This document shows positions 41,489 to 45,373 of a DNA stretch of 45,373 bases, in pieces (within the stretch, counting starts at the first letter, position 1; every line of letters starts with the position of its first letter). Source of the DNA: Actinomycetaceae bacterium (GTDB lineage: Bacteria; Actinomycetota; Actinomycetes; Actinomycetales; Actinomycetaceae); NCBI GenBank assembly GCA_017539125.1, contig JAFYHO010000099.1, positions 1 through 45,373 of the forward strand, read 5' to 3'. Under the pieces are notes generated by a model, which ran no database searches, was not told the DNA's origin, and worked only from the letters and a program-made list of their open reading frames with translations. The position numbers and the translations under genes are program-made.

Positions 41489-41929
41489 CTAGGTGTCTAT
41501 CCGTACGATTTCCGATAGTTCTTTGTTTCTGTAGACGACGTCCGTCCTCGCAGTGAAGCCCTCTGTCTCCCAGAATGCGTTGCCTGTTTCGTTTTTTGCA
41601 AAGACGAGCATTGCCACCTTGTTAATGCCCTCTTGCTTGAGGGCAGACATGGCGTGTGCAACGAGGTCACGCCCAATGCCCTGCCGTCGGTAATCAGGGT
41701 GGACGGCAGTGTGATAGACGTAGCCGCGCCGCCCGTCATGCCCAGAAATAATAACCCCAACAAGCTCGTCATCATTCACCGCCACAAAACAGGTTTCAGG
41801 GTTTCGTCTCAGAAAAGAATCAATGCCTTCGCGAGAATCGTCCAGATTATTCAAGCCCATGCCCTTGCAGGACATCCACAAAGCGTAAACGTCCTCATAA
41901 TCGTCAATCGTCATTTTCCTAATCGTCAT
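41489..41929 (-). CDS. GNAT family N-acetyltransferase
   Basis: 146 aa. The acetyl-CoA binding motif is DYRRQGIGRDLVAHAMSAL (motif A); preceding strand VGVIISGHDGRRGYVYHTAV and later AMLVFAKNETGNAFWETEGF complete the fold. Acceptor unknown: small-molecule or protein N-acetylation. ATG at 41929 with AGGAGG upstream. Single gene, converging on higBA. Confidence 0.92.
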   Translation of the reverse strand: MTIRKMTIDDYEDVYALWMSCKGMGLNNLDDSREGIDSFLRRNPETCFVAVNDDELVGVIISGHDGRRGYVYHTAVHPDYRRQGIGRDLVAHAMSALKQEGINKVAMLVFAKNETGNAFWETEGFTARTDVVYRNKELSEIVRIDT

Positions 41930-42033
41930 AGCAACCTCCTAGAACTCATAGTGTAGTAGAAAAATCTCCCCATCTTATTCAGCATTAAATCTATAATCAA
42001 AGACGAACGCTCACCAGTTCAGAAGGAGGCGCT

Positions 42034-43581
42034 ATGCACCCGCATCGTTTCACCCGCACGCGACGCAGTTTTGCCACGCTACTAGCCCTCGCCCTCATCC
42101 TGCCACTCACGCTCAGTGGCTGTGCGAGTCCTTACTCGCAGTCCGATATTGAGGACTATGTGCGCAATGAGCTGGGCATTGAAAAGTTTACTGTCGCCTC
42201 TGAGCCCGTAAAAGATTCTGAACATCCAGCGAACTACAAGTATTGGGAAGTCACTACTGATTGGTACGGCTTAGACAAACCAATAACATTTGATGTGATT
42301 GAATATAGCGCGATAGACGTTACTCTGGGTCACAAGCACAGTCTGCATGGAGACGCCTCCGATGCTATCCGCGAAGCGATTGCTCGAATGTATCATCCTG
42401 ACGGAAAACTGACGGTGTTGCAGGTAGAGGATGATGACGGTGAGCGTGTTGACGAGTGGCATTATCCTGTTTCTTCCCGCGCAGATTTTGAGGGCGCGTG
42501 GCCTGAAATTCAAAAGTTTCAAGCTTTTTTGAAACAATATCCGCGTATTGGCGATATGTATTTTCGTATCTACTACTATGTGGAAAGCGTCAATGAAACT
42601 GAACGGTATAGTGACACCTTTTATGACACGTATCCAATTTCAATAGATTCTGCCACGACACATGACGACTTTCTCAATCGGCTTCACGAGCAGAATGGAA
42701 ATGGGCCCGTCGGTTTGTATCTCAAAGATTCTCTTCTATTTGGTGTACGTAGTCGTATTGACGAGTTCTCTGATGTGGAGATTGCAAGGGGTGTGGAGCT
42801 TGCTGGTTTGACTCCCGTGCGCGAATACGATAGCGGAGAAGTATTTGATTCCAGCATCGTTTATCAGGGAGCCAGTAAAGCGTTTCCGAAGATTGCGTAC
42901 GGTAATTTGTTTGAGCTGGCTCGAATGGCGGGCTTACGGGTTGAGGGAACGTGGGCAGAGTTTGAGGTGCGTGGTGCTGATGGTCAAGACTACGCTTTCG
43001 CCTACAAGAATCCTGCTGGTGATGGGTGGCCGGCAGTAACTTCGGTAGTTACTGAACAGATACTTGGCATTCCAATCGATACTCTTGAGAAAACTGTCGA
43101 TCGTACGGTTAGCGCTGAAACACTTGCCTATGTGGGGATGACTCCGCAAGAACTCGCCAATCATATTGAGGCGAATTCAGGAGGTTTGCGGGTAAGCACG
43201 ACAATTGTTGACGGCAATTTGAAGATTCGCGCGAAAGAAAACGTTTTGGATTCTGCGGCGCGTTCGTATGAAGAAGAAGCGGAAGGGTTGTCGGTGCAAA
43301 TCACCGATTCCTCGAGCTTTTTCTATTATGACAAGTATCAGAAAATTCTTGAGTTGAGGCTTGAATCTGAAGAGAATGTGACTGGCGATAATGCGGATCG
43401 TGTCGAGAGAATTGTAAAACTCATGTTTTTGAGGCAGAGGCTTCTCGATCCGAGCACAACTCCTTTTGTGGTGAGTGTGCAGAAGAGAGCCGGTGAGGGG
43501 TATGGGCAAGATTTCGTGGAAGTTGCCAGATTTAGTCTTCCTAAAGACGAGCTTGACTTCTCAAAAGTCTGGCATGAATAG
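42034..43581 (+). CDS. Large lipoprotein of unknown function
   Basis: 515 aa. A basic N-terminus and signal peptide ending in the lipobox LSGC (about residue 29) predict a lipid-anchored surface protein. The mature part starts SPYSQSDIEDYVRNELGI, a start I have seen described in lipoproteins of actinobacteria and Firmicutes but cannot tie to a function, and is acidic with many Tyr. No catalytic motif found. AGAAGGAGG precedes the ATG; a TATAAT lies at 41992-41997. The AT-richer composition resembles the lipoproteins at 6.1-7.4 kb. Confidence 0.75.
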   Translation: MHPHRFTRTRRSFATLLALALILPLTLSGCASPYSQSDIEDYVRNELGIEKFTVASEPVKDSEHPANYKYWEVTTDWYGLDKPITFDVIEYSAIDVTLGHKHSLHGDASDAIREAIARMYHPDGKLTVLQVEDDDGERVDEWHYPVSSRADFEGAWPEIQKFQAFLKQYPRIGDMYFRIYYYVESVNETERYSDTFYDTYPISIDSATTHDDFLNRLHEQNGNGPVGLYLKDSLLFGVRSRIDEFSDVEIARGVELAGLTPVREYDSGEVFDSSIVYQGASKAFPKIAYGNLFELARMAGLRVEGTWAEFEVRGADGQDYAFAYKNPAGDGWPAVTSVVTEQILGIPIDTLEKTVDRTVSAETLAYVGMTPQELANHIEANSGGLRVSTTIVDGNLKIRAKENVLDSAARSYEEEAEGLSVQITDSSSFFYYDKYQKILELRLESEENVTGDNADRVERIVKLMFLRQRLLDPSTTPFVVSVQKRAGEGYGQDFVEVARFSLPKDELDFSKVWHE

Positions 43582-43607
43582 TTTTCTGCTCGCCGTTCAG
43601 CTTTAGT

Positions 43608-44459
43608 TTATTTCTGGCGCACATTGCTATATTCAAGTAGCCTGCCGACATGCCGAGTCTCAAAGAACATGTCTTTTTTCGCCACAACAATGATTGCGGC
43701 GACCACTGTAATGACGATCGTTTCGACACATTTCGTCTCTGGGGTCATGGCAATCTTCTCTTGCAGGAAGTTGACGAAAAAATGGAAAACCATACAAGCC
43801 AGTATCGAACGGTCACTGACAAGGTAGACCCATGTGATGACGAACCCCATCGGGATGCCGCTGAGGAAAAAGTTGACGACGTACAGCGGGTTCACCATGA
43901 GCCCTGCCTGATAAGTTCCTTCAATGAAAATAAGTGGGAAATGCCAGAAAGACCAAAGAACGCCAAAAATCATGGATTCCCAGAACCAATTCATGTAGTT
44001 CCCAATCGAATCCTCGCAGTAGCCTTTCCAGCCGACTTCTTCAATAATGCTGGCGAGGGTAATGGTCAGAAATGCTCCTGCTATGCCAACGCCAGTGAAA
44101 GAAAAATCGTCCGTGAAAGAGAACTGGTCGAGAGACTGCCCTAAGAGGAGCGATAAGAAAATAGAAGAAACAATTACGAGTGCAAATATGACGACCGCCC
44201 ACAGGACATTAAGCCATTTCACCTTGTAGAAACCGATGAGTTTATTCTTCAAATCCTGTTTCAATGCGTCCGATCCAGACGCCATGACGAATACAGTGGA
44301 CACGACTGCTGGGGCAAGCAGACCTAGCAGCATGAGTAGTGGGCTGATGCTCTCCGATACAAATATTGCCGGAATCCAAAATATCCACGTAAACAGATAC
44401 GCATAGGCGAAAAAGAGAACGGGGCGATATCGGTATGTATCATTTTTGGTCGTTGTCAT
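43608..44459 (-). CDS. CPBP family intramembrane metalloprotease
   Basis: 283 aa with about eight membrane segments. The three CPBP (CAAX protease/Abi) motifs are present: IIEEVGWKGYCED (Glu-Glu and Arg-like Lys), FGVLWSFWHFPLIF (His) and FHFFVNFL (His-x-x-x-Asn-like). Members cleave prenylated or other membrane proteins or provide bacteriocin self-protection; the role here is unknown. AGGAGG before the ATG. The start overlaps the upstream TetR gene by 20 nt, so expression is coupled to that regulator. Confidence 0.88.
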   Translation of the reverse strand: MTTTKNDTYRYRPVLFFAYAYLFTWIFWIPAIFVSESISPLLMLLGLLAPAVVSTVFVMASGSDALKQDLKNKLIGFYKVKWLNVLWAVVIFALVIVSSIFLSLLLGQSLDQFSFTDDFSFTGVGIAGAFLTITLASIIEEVGWKGYCEDSIGNYMNWFWESMIFGVLWSFWHFPLIFIEGTYQAGLMVNPLYVVNFFLSGIPMGFVITWVYLVSDRSILACMVFHFFVNFLQEKIAMTPETKCVETIVITVVAAIIVVAKKDMFFETRHVGRLLEYSNVRQK

Positions 44460-45057
44460 TGCGTCCTCCTGATATTAGGTTTTCGATGACACCCATTGTT
44501 CCTGGCTTTGCGCCAAGCGTTTTTTCTACTATGTCGATAAAGGCGATGACGTCGTTCTCTGTAAAGTTGCCATCGTCAAACATCTGGGAGCTCATAATCA
44601 GAATCAGCTTGAGGCGCTCTTCAATCTGCTCACAGCCAAATATTCCCTGCGCAATGCCTTCTTTGACGACGCCAGAAAGCAGCGGAACCGCGTAGTCGAT
44701 GAGCTTTTTGTTCATCCTGTCGTGCAAGGCGAGGTTGTTGGGACGATTAAGGGTATCCTGAATGCCCAGTTCGTCCTGCGTAGGGCGAAAAGCGAGCATA
44801 ATGCCAGCAATCTTTTCGGGGGAGGGGAGATTGGATTCGAGTACGTTGGCAGCTCGCTGCGCCCCTTGTTGCAACATCATATCGACGACTTCCTCAAGCA
44901 TCTGATCCTTGCTCTGGAAGTGGTGGTAATAGGTGCCTTTGGCAATCTGTGCTTCGCTGATAATCTCGTCCACGCTGGTCTGCTCGTAGCCTTTTTCGAG
45001 AAACTTCGTGTATGCGATGCGAATTAGCTCTTCTTTTCTGCGTTCGCCCTTTTTCAT
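44440..45057 (-). CDS. TetR family transcription regulator
   Basis: 205 aa. The N-terminal helix-turn-helix (RIAYTKFLEKGYEQTSVDEI, ISEAQIAKGTYYHHFQSKDQ) is unmistakably TetR; the C-terminal ligand domain is specific to this subgroup. It is the first gene of a two-gene operon with the CPBP protease and probably represses it through the palindrome at 45085-45101. GGAGG before the ATG. Inducer unknown. Confidence 0.93.
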   Translation of the reverse strand: MKKGERRKEELIRIAYTKFLEKGYEQTSVDEIISEAQIAKGTYYHHFQSKDQMLEEVVDMMLQQGAQRAANVLESNLPSPEKIAGIMLAFRPTQDELGIQDTLNRPNNLALHDRMNKKLIDYAVPLLSGVVKEGIAQGIFGCEQIEERLKLILIMSSQMFDDGNFTENDVIAFIDIVEKTLGAKPGTMGVIENLISGGRNDNDQK

Positions 45058-45084
45058 TGTGTACCTCCATGTGTTTTTGCAAAA

Positions 45085-45101
45085 ACAGACTGACGGTCGG
45101 T
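45085..45101. promoter_or_regulatory. Candidate TetR operator
   Basis: ACAGACTGACGGTCGGT (45085-45101) is an imperfect 17-bp palindrome, 28 nt upstream of the TetR start. The GAC-x-GAC-x-GTC pattern and its position fit autorepression by the adjacent TetR regulator. Confidence 0.6.
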
Positions 45102-45174
45102 TTTATTGTATGTGGTACGTAAGTGCCTATCAAGCGTTTTTCGACTATTAGTCGGTTTTGTGAGAGGTGAGGTT

Positions 45175-45254
45175 CCCGTTTCGTGTAATTTGCCCCTTTT
45201 TATACTCCCCGTTTCGTGTATAATTGTACTTGTTTATACTCCCCGTTTCGTGCA
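45175..45254 (+). repeat. Direct repeats upstream of AAA ATPase gene
   Basis: CCCGTTTCGTGTA occurs at 45175-45187 and 45208-45220, and CCCGTTTCGTGCA at 45242-45254 (offsets 33 and 34 bp, about three helical turns). The last two copies share the identical 20-mer TTTATACTCCCCGTTTCGTG (45199-45218 and 45233-45252). A TATAAT at 45219-45224 overlaps the second copy. Looks like an operator array for the ATPase gene. Confidence 0.75.
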
Positions 45255-45272
45255 AAAAGGCAGGTGAGAGAC

Positions 45273-45373
45273 GTGTTTGGACGGAGAGCTTATAAAAGGC
45301 TTGTTGAATGGAAGTATCGCAGTGCTGGGAGTAGTGCCCTTTTAATTGAGGGCGCGCGCCGTGTGGGTAAGAC
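45273..45373 (+). CDS. AAA ATPase (DUF4143-type), 5' part
   Basis: Only 33 codons are in the window. The GTG start at 45273 follows AGGTGAGAG. The product opens MFGRRAYKRLVEWKYRS and reaches LIEGARRVGKT, the Walker A of the AAA_14/DUF4143 ATPase group, proteins of unclear function common in host-associated bacteria. The rest lies beyond the window. Confidence 0.75.
   Translation, partial: MFGRRAYKRLVEWKYRSAGSSALLIEGARRVGK

Noticed and set aside
45175-45254. Iterons of a replication origin or a CRISPR fragment
   Set aside because: Only three copies, directly upstream of an ATPase gene without rep or cas genes; an operator array is simpler.

Overview
The window is a 45.4 kb stretch of a bacterial chromosome, almost certainly from an actinobacterium (class Actinomycetia) of moderate GC content. 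The pointers are the gene order argS-lysA-hom-thrC-thrB-rho, a Rho factor with an Arg/Asn/Gln-rich insertion ahead of its RNA-binding domain, a DUF3052 protein, and the Nif3 plus coiled-coil (C4 zinc-ribbon family) pair. A host-associated, lower-GC family such as Actinomycetaceae would fit, but the species cannot be named from the sequence.

Layout. 1-2.6 kb: the 3' end of argS, then lysA. 2.6-8.7 kb: an accessory block that splits lysA from hom. It holds a broken DUF4160/DUF2442 pair, an antitoxin remnant, a ribbon-helix-helix/PIN toxin-antitoxin pair, aroD, two paralogous lipoproteins and a DUF3800 protein. 8.7-15 kb: hom-thrC-thrB (homoserine and threonine synthesis), rho and a nitroreductase. 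15-18.7 kb: a MATE exporter, a ZIP metal transporter and GAPDH. 19-21.5 kb: a TrpB2-type tryptophan synthase beta chain under a tryptophan T-box, and a rhodanese lipoprotein. 21.6-26.9 kb (minus strand): a cation-efflux transporter, an ECF sigma factor with its membrane anti-sigma partner, an MFS exporter and a UPF0126 channel. 27-30.6 kb: a heterodimeric ABC exporter with one degenerate ATP site. 30.7-35.4 kb: DUF3052, a RelE-like toxin pair, an ABC-2 exporter with an XRE-AbrB fusion regulator, a YitT-like membrane protein and an AbrB/PIN pair. 35.4-36.2 kb: a gene-free repeat cluster beside tRNA-Val. 36.3-38.9 kb: Nif3, a coiled-coil protein that has lost its zinc ribbon, and aroE. 39-45.4 kb: a second DUF4160/DUF2442 pair (also broken), a membrane protein, HigBA, a GNAT acetyltransferase, a large lipoprotein, a TetR/CPBP pair and the start of an AAA ATPase.

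The most striking structure is non-coding. Two families of mobile-looking palindromic repeats fill the intergenic spaces. PE1 has ends CGTCATTGCGAG...CTCGCAATGACG, variable hairpin arms and, in the 125-133 bp copies, a conserved centre with TTGCAA. PE2 is a roughly 85-90 bp double hairpin found alone, joined to half a PE1, in a 640 bp cluster, and inserted inside a coding sequence. The PE2 insertion (39326-39409) interrupts a DUF4160 gene whose reading frame continues perfectly on the far side. The other DUF4160 gene in the window is broken by a single-base frameshift, so both DUF4160 partners are dead while both DUF2442 genes are intact. PE1 copies also abut or overlap the stop codons of aroD and thrB and encode the C-terminus of the MATE protein.

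Other points are a perfect 13-bp inverted repeat that would enclose the start codon and ribosome binding site of the ABC-2 ATPase in one mRNA hairpin, a HigBA cassette between near-identical terminators, and 20-bp direct repeats with a 34-bp period upstream of the terminal ATPase.
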